Shown here one piece after another: positions 16,432 to 24,356 of a DNA stretch of 47,060 nucleotides. The notes beneath the pieces were generated by a model. It saw nothing but the letters and a program-made list of their open reading frames with translations. It did not search any database and was not told the origin of the DNA. The DNA comes from an uncultured Collinsella sp. (GTDB taxonomy: Bacteria; Actinomycetota; Coriobacteriia; Coriobacteriales; Coriobacteriaceae), in the NCBI GenBank assembly GCA_902470815.1, contig CABRHS010000015.1:1-47060 (forward strand). The letters run 5' to 3'. Position 1 is the stretch's first letter. Each line of letters starts with the position of its first letter. Both the position numbers and the translations under genes were made by a program.

Positions 16432-17877
16432 ATGACGGGATCGGGGGAAACGCCCATGTACGCACCGGGATCGACTCAGGAACAGGACATCGAGCTTGCG
16501 GCGGTCCGCTTTGTCTGCGAGCTGTTCTCGCGCAACCGCCATCTCTCCGAAGGGCCCATCGGGCGCGAGGCCGACCCCGAGCTCCTGCAGCGCATAGCCA
16601 CCCGTGGCATCCCCGCGAAGGGCCGACCGCTCGACGACGTCGTGCGCGAGATGCAGGACGACATCATCGGATACGGGTACAACATCGACCACGCGCGCTT
16701 CCTCGGCTTTGTCCCCGGCCCCGTGACCGCCGTCTCCTGGCTGGGAGACATGATGGCCTCGGGCTACAACCGCCATGCCGGCAGCTTCGCCAACTATCCC
16801 GCCGGGTGCGTCGCGGAGCACGAGCTGCTGCGCTGGTTCTGCGACAAGGCCGGGTTGCCCGAGGGGGCTGGCGGCGTGTTCGTGTCGGGCGGATCCATGG
16901 CCAACATGACCGCGCTCGTCGCCGCGCGCGATGAGAAGCTCGCCCCCGAGGACTGGCGCCTGGGGGTCGCCTACGTATCCGAGCAGACGCACAGCTCGGT
17001 CGCCAAGGGGCTGCACATCGTTGGAATCGGCGCTGATCGGGTCCGGACCGTCCCGTGCCACGAGGACTTCACCATGGACACCGAGGCGCTCGAACGCGCC
17101 ATCGAGCGCGACAGGGAGTCCGGCCTGATTCCCTTCGCCGTGATCGCCACCGCTGGCAGCACCAACACGGGCTCCGTCGACCCGCTCTATGACATCGCGC
17201 TGATAGCCCGTCGGCACGGTCTGTGGATGCACGTGGACGGGGCCATCGGCGCTTCCGTACTGCTCACCAAATACCGCGGCATGCTCGATGGCATCGAACT
17301 CGCCGACTCCCTCAGCTGGGACGCTCATAAATGGCTCTTCCAGACATACTCGTGCGGCCTCGTCCTTGTGCGCGACGAGCGCAAGCTGCTCAAGAGCTTC
17401 TCGACGCATCCCGAGTACCTCAAGGACCTTGAGGACGGCGCGGGCATCACCAACCCCTGGGACATGAGCCCCGAGCTCACGAGGCCCGCCCGAGGACTCA
17501 AGCTCTGGTTCTCCCTCCAGGTGATGGGCTCCAATGCGCTCTCGGCCGCCGTCGAGCACGGATTCGACCTCGCGCGCTGGGCAGAGGACGAGATGCGCGC
17601 CAATCCGATGATCGAGGTGGTCTCCCCGGCGCAGATGGCCATGGTCAATTTCCGCTACAGCCCGGCGGGCCTCACCGAAGACGAGAAGGACCGGCTCAAC
17701 GCCCGCATCTCCCGGCGCATGATCGAGAGCGGCTATGCCGGCGTGTTCACCACCGAGCTCGACGGCAAGAAGGTCCTGCGCATCTGCGCGATCCACCCGG
17801 AGGCACGCGAGGAGGACATGCGCGAGACCGTCCGCCGACTCAACGCGATCTGCGAGGAGGAGCTCGCCGCGCATTAG
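16432..17877 (+). CDS. PLP-dependent group II amino-acid decarboxylase
   Basis: Fold-type I PLP enzyme of the aromatic-L-amino-acid/glutamate/diaminobutyrate decarboxylase group, about 481 aa, releasing CO2 and an amine. GGVFVSGGSMANMTAL binds the PLP phosphate, MHVDGAIGAS holds the pyridine-binding Asp, and SLSWDAHKWLFQTYSCG carries the Schiff-base lysine (K300 with this start). In-frame starts are 16390, 16432 and 16456. The TATACA box at 16383 rules against 16390, and AGGA precedes 16432; 16456 after GGGGGA is possible. Its LysR neighbour points to inducible amine formation. The substrate (Tyr, Phe, Trp, Glu or Dab) is not decided by sequence. Its stop overlaps the convergent fbp stop. Confidence 0.85.
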   Translation: MTGSGETPMYAPGSTQEQDIELAAVRFVCELFSRNRHLSEGPIGREADPELLQRIATRGIPAKGRPLDDVVREMQDDIIGYGYNIDHARFLGFVPGPVTAVSWLGDMMASGYNRHAGSFANYPAGCVAEHELLRWFCDKAGLPEGAGGVFVSGGSMANMTALVAARDEKLAPEDWRLGVAYVSEQTHSSVAKGLHIVGIGADRVRTVPCHEDFTMDTEALERAIERDRESGLIPFAVIATAGSTNTGSVDPLYDIALIARRHGLWMHVDGAIGASVLLTKYRGMLDGIELADSLSWDAHKWLFQTYSCGLVLVRDERKLLKSFSTHPEYLKDLEDGAGITNPWDMSPELTRPARGLKLWFSLQVMGSNALSAAVEHGFDLARWAEDEMRANPMIEVVSPAQMAMVNFRYSPAGLTEDEKDRLNARISRRMIESGYAGVFTTELDGKKVLRICAIHPEAREEDMRETVRRLNAICEEELAAH

Positions 17878-19802
17878 AGGCACTCCTCCAGCACGCCGTT
17901 CCTGTACGCCTCGAGCAGCGCGCGCAAATCCCCGATCTGTTCCCTGATCTGCGCGCCGGTATCGGTATCGCTCACCATGCGCCGGCGCTCGGCCACATCG
18001 AAGCAGTCGGTGTCGCTGACGATGTCCGCGTTGCGGGCGAGCACGGCCTCCACGCTCTCGAACGCCTGGTGCGCCTTCAGACGGCAGCCTCGTGAGCTCG
18101 AGATGAGCGTGTAGCCGGCGATGCCCGTCTTGGGGTGGTACGCGCTGCAGAACCCGCCGTCGATGACCAGCAGGCGCCCGTTCGCGCGGATCGGCTGCTC
18201 ACCCTCGGCCGTGTGCACCGGCGTGTGCCCGTTGATGATGTGACCGACCCCGGGCGTCAACCCGAACTCAGCCATGATCGCGTCGCATGTCCCCTCATCG
18301 CGCGTCAGCTCGAAGTAGGGGTCCATGGGCTCGACCCAGCACGCGGGGTCGTCCACATATGTGCGCTCGAAGGTCTTGACCAGGCGCCCGCTCGCCGGTG
18401 ACTTCATGCCGATCCACAGGTACCACATCCAATCGAGCGCGTCCTGATCGCGGGCGCGCCAGGCACGGCGGGCGATCTCGTCGCAGAAGTCGAGGTAATC
18501 GCGACCGCTGCGCCATGTGCCCAGGCAGTTCATGCTCGAGAACGTGCCGTCCTCGTTCATGGGGACGCACCCATGGAACAGCAAATCGTGGTTATGGGCG
18601 AGGTACATGGACCCGTGGCTGTAGAGCAGGTTGATGTGTCGATGCAGATGATCGGCGGTGGTGAACTCCGCCACGAGCTTGTCCACGATGCGCTGCTCGT
18701 CCTCATCGAGCTCGTAGGGCCGCTCGAAGTCGACGGTGGGGAAATCGCGCGTCGCGAGCACGTGGTCGCGACCGTCGGGCAGGCGCACCGTTCCGGACGA
18801 AGCGTCGATGCGCTCGAGCAGAAGGCGATCGTGCATGTCGAAACATGCGTGCCGCTGGATGATCTGCCCCTCCAGCTTGAACAGCAGCACGTTGACCGCC
18901 TTCATGAGCGGGGTGAGCGTGGCGGAGAAGCCCGTCGCGCCCTCAGGCACCGGCTCATACGTGCGCTCCGCGAAAGCGACGAGTTCGCGCAGGGAGATTC
19001 CGTAGTCGTTCTCGAGGATCTCGTAGTTGCCATACCTCAGGTTGTTGCGCAACACCGTGATGATGCAGGCCGGCTGCCCGGCGGCGGCGCCCATCCAGAG
19101 CAGATCGTGGTTACCCCATTGGATATCGAACGAGTGGTATGTCCCCAGCCTGTCCATGATCTTGGCCGCACCGCCGCCGCGGTCGAAAATGTCGCCCACC
19201 AGATGCAGGTGGTCGATGACCAACCGCTTGATGAGACTGGACAGCGAGCAGATGAAATCCTCGCCCGCATCGGTCTCGAGAATCGACGCGATGATCCGCT
19301 CGTGATACCGGACGCGGTAGTTGTTCTCATCGGGATGCGTGTGCAGGAGCTCGTCGATGATGTACGCGTAATCGCGGGGAATGGCCTTGCGCACCTTGGA
19401 GCGCGTGTAGCGACTGGAAAGCGAGCGCGCGACCACCAGCAGACGATCGAGCGCGAGCTTGTACCACGCGGGCGTGTCCATATGGGCGCGGCGGACGAGC
19501 TCGAGCTTCTCATGCGGGTAGTAGATGAGCGTGCACAGGTCACCCTTCTCGTCCTCGGAGAGGTCGTCGCCGAAAATGACATCGACGTGCTCGCGGACCA
19601 CGCCCGAGCAGTTGTTGAGGATGTGCAGGAACGCCTCGTACTCGCCGTGCAGGTCGCTCATGAAGTGCTCGGTGCCCTTGGGCAGGTTGAGGATCGCCTG
19701 CAGGTTGATGATCTCGGTGAACACCGATTGCTGCGTGGGAAATTGCTGCGAGAGCAGGCGCAGGTACTTGAGGGACTGATCGGGGCGGTCGTACGTGCTC
19801 AC
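17874..19802 (-). CDS. fbp: Fructose-1,6-bisphosphatase class 3
   Basis: Gluconeogenic phosphatase of the class 3 (Bacillus YydE type) family, 642 aa, with a calcineurin-like metallophosphatase core. MSDLHGEYEAFLHIL supplies metal ligands D50 and H52, HLVGDIFDRGGGAAKIMDRL the GD-x-x-DRG motif, and QWGNHDLLWMGAA the GNHD motif. The C-terminal half ends with GHIINGHTPVHTAEGEQPI. The GTG at 19802 follows GGAAGGA and gives the expected N-terminus. It sits 57 bp downstream of the feo cluster and could be read from it or from its own promoter. Its stop codon TAA (17874-17876) overlaps the decarboxylase TAG (17875-17877) on the other strand. Confidence 0.95.
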   Translation of the reverse strand: MSTYDRPDQSLKYLRLLSQQFPTQQSVFTEIINLQAILNLPKGTEHFMSDLHGEYEAFLHILNNCSGVVREHVDVIFGDDLSEDEKGDLCTLIYYPHEKLELVRRAHMDTPAWYKLALDRLLVVARSLSSRYTRSKVRKAIPRDYAYIIDELLHTHPDENNYRVRYHERIIASILETDAGEDFICSLSSLIKRLVIDHLHLVGDIFDRGGGAAKIMDRLGTYHSFDIQWGNHDLLWMGAAAGQPACIITVLRNNLRYGNYEILENDYGISLRELVAFAERTYEPVPEGATGFSATLTPLMKAVNVLLFKLEGQIIQRHACFDMHDRLLLERIDASSGTVRLPDGRDHVLATRDFPTVDFERPYELDEDEQRIVDKLVAEFTTADHLHRHINLLYSHGSMYLAHNHDLLFHGCVPMNEDGTFSSMNCLGTWRSGRDYLDFCDEIARRAWRARDQDALDWMWYLWIGMKSPASGRLVKTFERTYVDDPACWVEPMDPYFELTRDEGTCDAIMAEFGLTPGVGHIINGHTPVHTAEGEQPIRANGRLLVIDGGFCSAYHPKTGIAGYTLISSSRGCRLKAHQAFESVEAVLARNADIVSDTDCFDVAERRRMVSDTDTGAQIREQIGDLRALLEAYRNGVLEECL

Positions 19803-19859
19803 GAAAGATCCTTCCTGCCGGACGGCAATACCCCCAGCTTAGCACTGACCGCGCCGGCG

Positions 19860-20081
19860 TCACCTGCCGTTCACGTTGCGCGAGAGCTTCTCGGCGACCC
19901 GATCGACCCCTTCGCAGGCCGGGCAGGAGGCTTCCCGGCGCGTCGAGCAGCCGGCGCACGCGCCGCCGCACGCGCCGGCTTGCGCGCAGTCACCGCACGT
20001 CCCCTTTTTGCGCACGCGTAGGATCACCGCGACAAACGCGGCCAGCACCAGGGCGATTATCAGAAAATCGATGGTCGACAT
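19860..20081 (-). CDS. FeoB-associated Cys-rich membrane protein
   Basis: Small protein of 73 aa with one N-terminal membrane helix (about residues 4-22) followed by a short basic stretch and a Cys-rich tail (GTCGDCAQAGACGGACAGC, later CPAC). It matches the FeoB_associated family, encoded beside feoB in many anaerobes and suspected to aid Fe(II) handling. The ATG at 20081 is chosen over the ATG at 20087 because GGAGGG lies 7 bases upstream of it and too close to the other. It is the last member of feoA-feoA-feoB on this strand. Confidence 0.85.
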   Translation of the reverse strand: MSTIDFLIIALVLAAFVAVILRVRKKGTCGDCAQAGACGGACAGCSTRREASCPACEGVDRVAEKLSRNVNGR

Positions 20082-20150
20082 CAGCATTCCCTCCGAGGAT
20101 CACTCCTCCATTGTCTCAAATCGGCCGATTTACGTCGGCGAGCCCCAATT

Positions 20151-20188
20151 GGCGCGCCCTGCCGGCATGTCGCCTGGCAGGGCGCGCC
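20151..20188 (-). terminator. Perfect 13-bp hairpin after feoB
   Basis: The arms at 20151-20163 and 20176-20188 are exact reverse complements, with a 12-base loop, 60 bp after the feoB stop. It is very GC-rich and not followed by a T tract. It may reduce read-through into the Cys-rich gene or protect mRNA ends. Confidence 0.5.
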
Positions 20189-20250
20189 TCATCACGCGCA
20201 TGACGATGGGAGCGCCATCATCTTCGCCTCGAAAGCACGCGGAGCGCGGC

Positions 20251-22473
20251 CTACGCCGACTCCCCCGTGTCATCCCACGCGTAATCGGGCATGGGGCGGA
20301 AGAGCTGGAACAGGATGAGAACCGCGAACACCAAGGCGACGGCGGTCCAAACGCTAAAGACGCCATTCGCCGCAAGGTAGAACTGGTTGATCATGAGGCC
20401 GACCACCCAGGCGAACCCACATTCGTATGCAAGCGCGATGGCCGTCCACTTGCCCGAGTTCATCTGGGCGCGGATCGTGCCCATGGCCGCGAAGCACGGG
20501 GCGCACAGCAGGTTGAATGCACCGAACGCGGCGATGGCGCCCGCACTCGGGAACAACGCGGCGAAAGCCGCCCAGAGGCTCGGGTCGGTCTCGGTGGCAT
20601 CGACGAGGTGCAGCAGCGAGGCGGCGGTGGACATGACGTTCTCCTTGGCCACGAGGCCCGTGACGGACATGGCCGTGGCCTGCCAAGAATCAAAGCCCAG
20701 CGGCGCGAATAGCCAGCTCACCGCCCCAGCGACCATCGCGAGCAGGGAGTAATCGGTGAACTCCTCGGGAATGCCCTCCATACTGGGAAGGAATCCGAAG
20801 GCGCCCTCGTACATGCCGAAGCTCGAGAGGAACCACACCACGACCGTCGAGGCGAAGATGATCGTGAAGGCCTTCTTGATGTACGCGCCCACGCGCTCCC
20901 ACACGTGCAGGGCCCAGCTGCGCACGCTCGGCATATGGTAGGCGGGCAGCTCCATCACAAAGGGCGTGGGGCGACCGGCGAACAGCCGGGTCTTCTTGAG
21001 CATGATGCCGGAGACGATGACCGCGAACACGCCCAGGAAGTAGAAGAGCGGGGCGATCCAAGTGGACTCGGCGTCGCCGATCAGCGCGCCCATGACCAGC
21101 GCGATGACGGGAAGCTTGGCGCCGCAGGGAATGAACGTCGTGGTCATGACCGTCATGCGGCGGTCCTTCTCGTTCTCGATGGTCTTGGTTGCCAGCACGC
21201 CCGGAACACCGCAGCCGGTGGATACGAGCATGGGAATGAACGACTTGCCCGAGAGGCCGAACCTGCGGAACACGCGGTCCATGACGAAGGCGACGCGCGC
21301 CATGTACCCGCAGTCCTCCAGGAAGGAGAGGAGCACGAAGAGCACGAACATCTGGGGAATGAAGCCGAGTACCGCGCCCACGCCGGCGACGATGCCGTCG
21401 CATACAAGGCTGACCACCATGTCCGACGCCCCCGCGGCCACGAGCCAGCCCTCGAAGAGGGCCGGGACGGAGGGCATCGCGTTACCGAAGAGCTCCCATC
21501 CCTCGCCGAAGAGGTTGTCGTTCACCCAGTTCGTCATGGCGGTGCCGAACGTGGAGATCGCCAGGTAATACACGCCGAACATGATGAGCGCGAATATGGG
21601 GAGGCCGAGCCAGCGGTTGGTGACGATGCGATCGATCTTCTCGGAGACGCTCATCCGCGCCGGCGCCTTCTTGAGGCAACCGTCCACGATGTGCGCGATG
21701 AGCCCATAGCGCTCGCCGGTGATGATGGACTCCGCGTCGTCATCGCAATCCGCCTCGCAGCGGGCGATGAGCCCTTCGACGCGCTCACGGGCGTCGCTCG
21801 AGAGGCCGAGCGCCGCAGTCGCCTCGGCGTCGCGCTCGAACAGCTTTACCGCGAAATAGCGGCGCCGCCCCGGCTCGACCGAAGACGGGACCATCTTCTC
21901 GATCTGCGCGAGCACGTCCTCGATGGACCGATCGAACGCAAGGAGACGTCCCTCGCGCACAGGAGCGCCGCTCGCGCCGGCAGACACTCGCTTGGCCATG
22001 GCGATGAGCCCGTCCACACCGCTGTTCTTGAGGGCGGAGATCATGACGACCGGGCATCCCAGGCTCTTCTCGAGCGCCGCGATGTCGATCTTGTCGCCAC
22101 CCTTCTCAACCAGATCGGCCATGTTGAGGGCGACGACCACGGGCAGGCCCGTCTCGATGACCTGCAGGGCCAGATACAGGTTACGCTCCAGATTGGTGGC
22201 GTCGATCACCTGAATGACCGCATCGGGCTCGCCGCCCATGAGGTAATCGCGGCTTACGCGCTCTTCGGGACTATAGGGGGACAGCGAGTAGATGCCGGGC
22301 AGGTCGGTGATTACCACGCCCTTGTCATGCGACAGGGGCGCCTCCTTCTTCTCGACCGTGACGCCGGGCCAGTTGCCCACGTAGCCGTTGGCCCCGGTGA
22401 TGAGGTTGAACAGAGTGGTCTTGCCGCAATTGGGGTTGCCGGCAAGCGCGATGTGCAGTACTGGATTCGCCAT
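20251..22473 (-). CDS. feoB: Ferrous iron transporter FeoB
   Basis: Inner-membrane Fe(II) transporter of 740 aa. The N-terminal G domain has G1 GNPNCGKTTLFN, G3 DLPGIYSLSPYSPEE and G4 NMAD, followed by the helical NFeoB domain. The C-terminal permease has repeated Gate segments with the conserved Cys motifs STGCGVPGVLATKTIENEKD and TFIPCGAKLPV. The ATG at 22473 follows AAGGAT and gives the usual start ANPVLHIALAGNPN; the in-frame upstream extension is unlike FeoB. It is downstream of two feoA genes with one FeoB-associated Cys-rich gene after it, a standard anaerobic iron-uptake set. Regulation by the iron boxes upstream of feoA is expected. Confidence 0.97.
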   Translation of the reverse strand: MANPVLHIALAGNPNCGKTTLFNLITGANGYVGNWPGVTVEKKEAPLSHDKGVVITDLPGIYSLSPYSPEERVSRDYLMGGEPDAVIQVIDATNLERNLYLALQVIETGLPVVVALNMADLVEKGGDKIDIAALEKSLGCPVVMISALKNSGVDGLIAMAKRVSAGASGAPVREGRLLAFDRSIEDVLAQIEKMVPSSVEPGRRRYFAVKLFERDAEATAALGLSSDARERVEGLIARCEADCDDDAESIITGERYGLIAHIVDGCLKKAPARMSVSEKIDRIVTNRWLGLPIFALIMFGVYYLAISTFGTAMTNWVNDNLFGEGWELFGNAMPSVPALFEGWLVAAGASDMVVSLVCDGIVAGVGAVLGFIPQMFVLFVLLSFLEDCGYMARVAFVMDRVFRRFGLSGKSFIPMLVSTGCGVPGVLATKTIENEKDRRMTVMTTTFIPCGAKLPVIALVMGALIGDAESTWIAPLFYFLGVFAVIVSGIMLKKTRLFAGRPTPFVMELPAYHMPSVRSWALHVWERVGAYIKKAFTIIFASTVVVWFLSSFGMYEGAFGFLPSMEGIPEEFTDYSLLAMVAGAVSWLFAPLGFDSWQATAMSVTGLVAKENVMSTAASLLHLVDATETDPSLWAAFAALFPSAGAIAAFGAFNLLCAPCFAAMGTIRAQMNSGKWTAIALAYECGFAWVVGLMINQFYLAANGVFSVWTAVALVFAVLILFQLFRPMPDYAWDDTGESA

Positions 22474-22557
22474 GCGATCCTTCTTTTCTCTTGGCTTTGA
22501 AACGTTCTCGTTGCTGAGTGAGTCCGCGCCCAAATGACACCTTCGCGTCTACATCTT

Positions 22558-22573
22558 GTTAGACATGACTAAC
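22558..22573. promoter_or_regulatory. Palindrome between feoA and feoB
   Basis: GTTAG-A-CATG-A-CTAAC is a 16-bp palindrome with 7 of 8 pairs matched, in the 129-bp gap before feoB. Its GTTAG half-site also occurs in the iron boxes upstream of feoA, so a second metal-responsive operator is possible. Confidence 0.4.
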
Positions 22574-22602
22574 TCTACCGGTATAAAAATGCCGTTCGCA
22601 CC

Positions 22603-22824
22603 TTAGGCGACCTCGACGATCGCCGCCTCCTCCTTGCGGATAGACAGCTCATAACCGCGCACGGTAATCTCGACCGGGTCGCCCAGCGGAGCGACCTTCA
22701 CGACCTTGAACGGCGTTCCCTTGATAAGGCCGAGATCCATAAGGTGGCGGCGCAAAGCCCCCTCACCGTGGAGCTTGACGATGGTGGCGCTCTCCCCCAC
22801 CTTTACATCTGCCAACGATTTCAT
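22603..22824 (-). CDS. feoA: FeoA domain protein (proximal to feoB)
   Basis: Cytosolic SH3-like protein of 73 aa that modulates FeoB. It starts MKSLADVKVGESATIVKLHG and continues RRHLMDLGLIKGTPFKVVKV and DPVEITVRGYELSIRKEEA, the classical FeoA pattern with the final beta strand. The ATG at 22824 follows AAAGGGGG. It lies 27 bp after the other feoA and 129 bp before feoB. Confidence 0.95.
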   Translation of the reverse strand: MKSLADVKVGESATIVKLHGEGALRRHLMDLGLIKGTPFKVVKVAPLGDPVEITVRGYELSIRKEEAAIVEVA

Positions 22825-22851
22825 ACTTCCCCCTTTCCCATGCAATCGCGC

Positions 22852-23091
22852 CTAGGCAACCATGACGTTGCGCGCCACCCTCGCATCCAAGCCGAATCGC
22901 GCACCCTTCACCATGACGATGATGTTGCTGCCGGATGACGTGACCACGTGCACCTGCGAGCCCTCGACGAATCCGAGGTTCTCGAGATGACGCTTGACAT
23001 CGGACGCGCCCTTGACGCGCTCCACCCTCGCCGTCTCACCCGCCCTCATCATCGAAAGCGGCATCGACGGCACCTGCGGACCCTGCGACAT
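22852..23091 (-). CDS. feoA: FeoA domain protein (first gene of the feo operon)
   Basis: Second SH3-like FeoA of 79 aa with a slightly longer N-terminus (MSQGPQVPSMPLSMM), then GETARVERVKGASDVKRHLE, NLGFVEGSQVHVV and the closing GARFGLDARVARNVMV. It is the more diverged of the two FeoA copies. The ATG at 23091 follows AAGGATGG; the in-frame TTG at 23109 is less likely. Two FeoA proteins with one FeoB suggest a heteromeric regulator. It directly follows the operon promoter with the iron boxes. Confidence 0.92.
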   Translation of the reverse strand: MSQGPQVPSMPLSMMRAGETARVERVKGASDVKRHLENLGFVEGSQVHVVTSSGSNIIVMVKGARFGLDARVARNVMVA

Positions 23092-23106
23092 GGGAACACC
23101 ATCCTT

Positions 23107-23186
23107 CAAAAGTTAGCCTTGGCTTTGTTCACCTAGGTAAACTAACACGATTGCCCACCCAAGAAAAGAGCCTAGGCTAACTTTTG
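23107..23186 (-). promoter_or_regulatory. feo promoter with DtxR/IdeR-like boxes
   Basis: A promoter TTGGGT (23157-23162), 17 bp, TACCTA (23134-23139) reads toward feoA. Three palindromic sites with AGCC/ACCT-centred cores lie at 23115-23124, 23131-23138 (over the -10) and 23169-23178. The outer two sit in an 18-bp inverted repeat (23107-23124 and 23169-23186, 17 of 18 matching). AGCCTAGGCTAACTT (23169-23183) matches the DtxR core AGGTTAGGCTAACCT at 12 of 15 positions. Iron-dependent repression is inferred. Confidence 0.65.
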
Positions 23187-23403
23187 CGAAAAGATAAATA
23201 GTTTGTTCATATACGTTTTTATTTACGCAGGTACATGCCATATGTTATATCGATATGAGCATATTGACTCATGACACTGCCGCCTTGCGCGGCGGATGGA
23301 GGACCGCGCCACGACTCCACTGCCGACGGCGTCCTTGTCGCAGGTCTTCGCGGTGCCAGTCAGAACGGACCGGGAGCTTCACCACCTTGGCCAGCCGACG
23401 ACT

Positions 23404-24156
23404 CTATCCCAGCAGAGTCAGGAGGCGTCGCTTGTTCTCGAGGAACTCCTCGGTAAGCACGTACCCGGCGCGCTCCGAGCGGGGACAAAGCACCCGAACC
23501 GACCCCACGATGTGCGTCGACTCCCCCGCCTGCGGGTTTCCGCGCATGACGTAGACTTCATCGGCCAGCGTGATGGCCTCGTCGATATCATGCGTCACGA
23601 CCAGGGCAGTCGTGCCCATCCGTTCGACCACATCGAGAAACCACGCGTGCATATCGGCCTTGGTAAAGGCGTCGAGTGCCGAAAACGGCTCATCGAGCAG
23701 CATGAATTCTTGAGAGAACAGATGCGCGCGCAGCAGCGCGGCGCGCTGGCGCATGCCGCCCGATAGCTCGCTGGGCCAGCGGCGCTCGGTCCCTTCCAAG
23801 CCAAAAACTCCAAATAGCTCGGCAGCACGGGAGCGCGCGTCCTCGACCGGCACGCTCTGCAGGATCAAGGGCAGCGAGACGTTGTCGATGATACGCTTGT
23901 GCTGCAACAGCAGATCTTTTTGGAGCATGTATGACAGATTGCCGGGCCGACCCGTGATGTCCTCTCCGTCCAGCAGCACGCGGCCGGCGCGCGGGGCGGT
24001 GAGCCCCGAGATCACGTGGAACAGCGTCGTCTTTCCACACCCGGAAGGTCCAAGCAGGCAGGCGATCTCACCGGACTCAACAGACAGCGTGATGTCGCGA
24101 AGCACATCGACATCGCCGAACCCCTGCGAAACGCCTTGAATCTCCAGCCGAGCCAT
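23404..24156 (-). CDS. thiZ: ABC transporter ATPase, ThiZ-like
   Basis: ATP-binding subunit, 250 aa, of the nitrate/sulfonate/taurine/thiamine-precursor ABC class. Walker A is GPSGCGKTTLFHVISGL, the signature ELSGGMRQRAALLRAHLFS, Walker B FMLLDEPFSALDAFTK, and the switch His lies in VVTHDIDEA. The genes upstream encode the permease and an NMT1-type binding protein, so it should energise uptake of an HMP-type pyrimidine. The ATG at 24156 is the first with the family N-terminus (ARLEIQGVSQGFGD); its GGAGG is rather distant at 11 bases. It is separated from thiY by a 200-bp gap that contains an inverted-repeat element, so its link to the operon may be weakened. Confidence 0.88.
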   Translation of the reverse strand: MARLEIQGVSQGFGDVDVLRDITLSVESGEIACLLGPSGCGKTTLFHVISGLTAPRAGRVLLDGEDITGRPGNLSYMLQKDLLLQHKRIIDNVSLPLILQSVPVEDARSRAAELFGVFGLEGTERRWPSELSGGMRQRAALLRAHLFSQEFMLLDEPFSALDAFTKADMHAWFLDVVERMGTTALVVTHDIDEAITLADEVYVMRGNPQAGESTHIVGSVRVLCPRSERAGYVLTEEFLENKRRLLTLLG

Positions 24157-24181
24157 CGTGATGAGAACCTCCCCGCACAAA

Positions 24182-24315
24182 GTGCAGCTTTTGGGGGCAG
24201 TTTTCCCCTCTTTTACGCAGCGTGGACTCAATCGGCCTTCTGCCAACTGGGATTTTGTCGCGACGAAACTCCGACATCATGGAAAACGCCGCGAAACCTC
24301 CCCCAAAAGCTACAC
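24182..24315. repeat. 134-bp element with 16-bp terminal inverted repeats
   Basis: The ends GTGCAGCTTTTGGGGG (24182-24197) and CCCCCAAAAGCTACAC (24300-24315) are inverted copies matching at 15 of 16 bases. The inside holds a smaller palindrome around GTCGCGAC and no coding capacity. It lies between thiY and thiZ. It resembles a MITE or a Coriobacterial intergenic repeat. No clear target-site duplication was seen. Confidence 0.55.
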
Positions 24316-24356
24316 CTTAGTTTATGACGCCCTGTCTTTGAGCCTTTACGCGCCTT

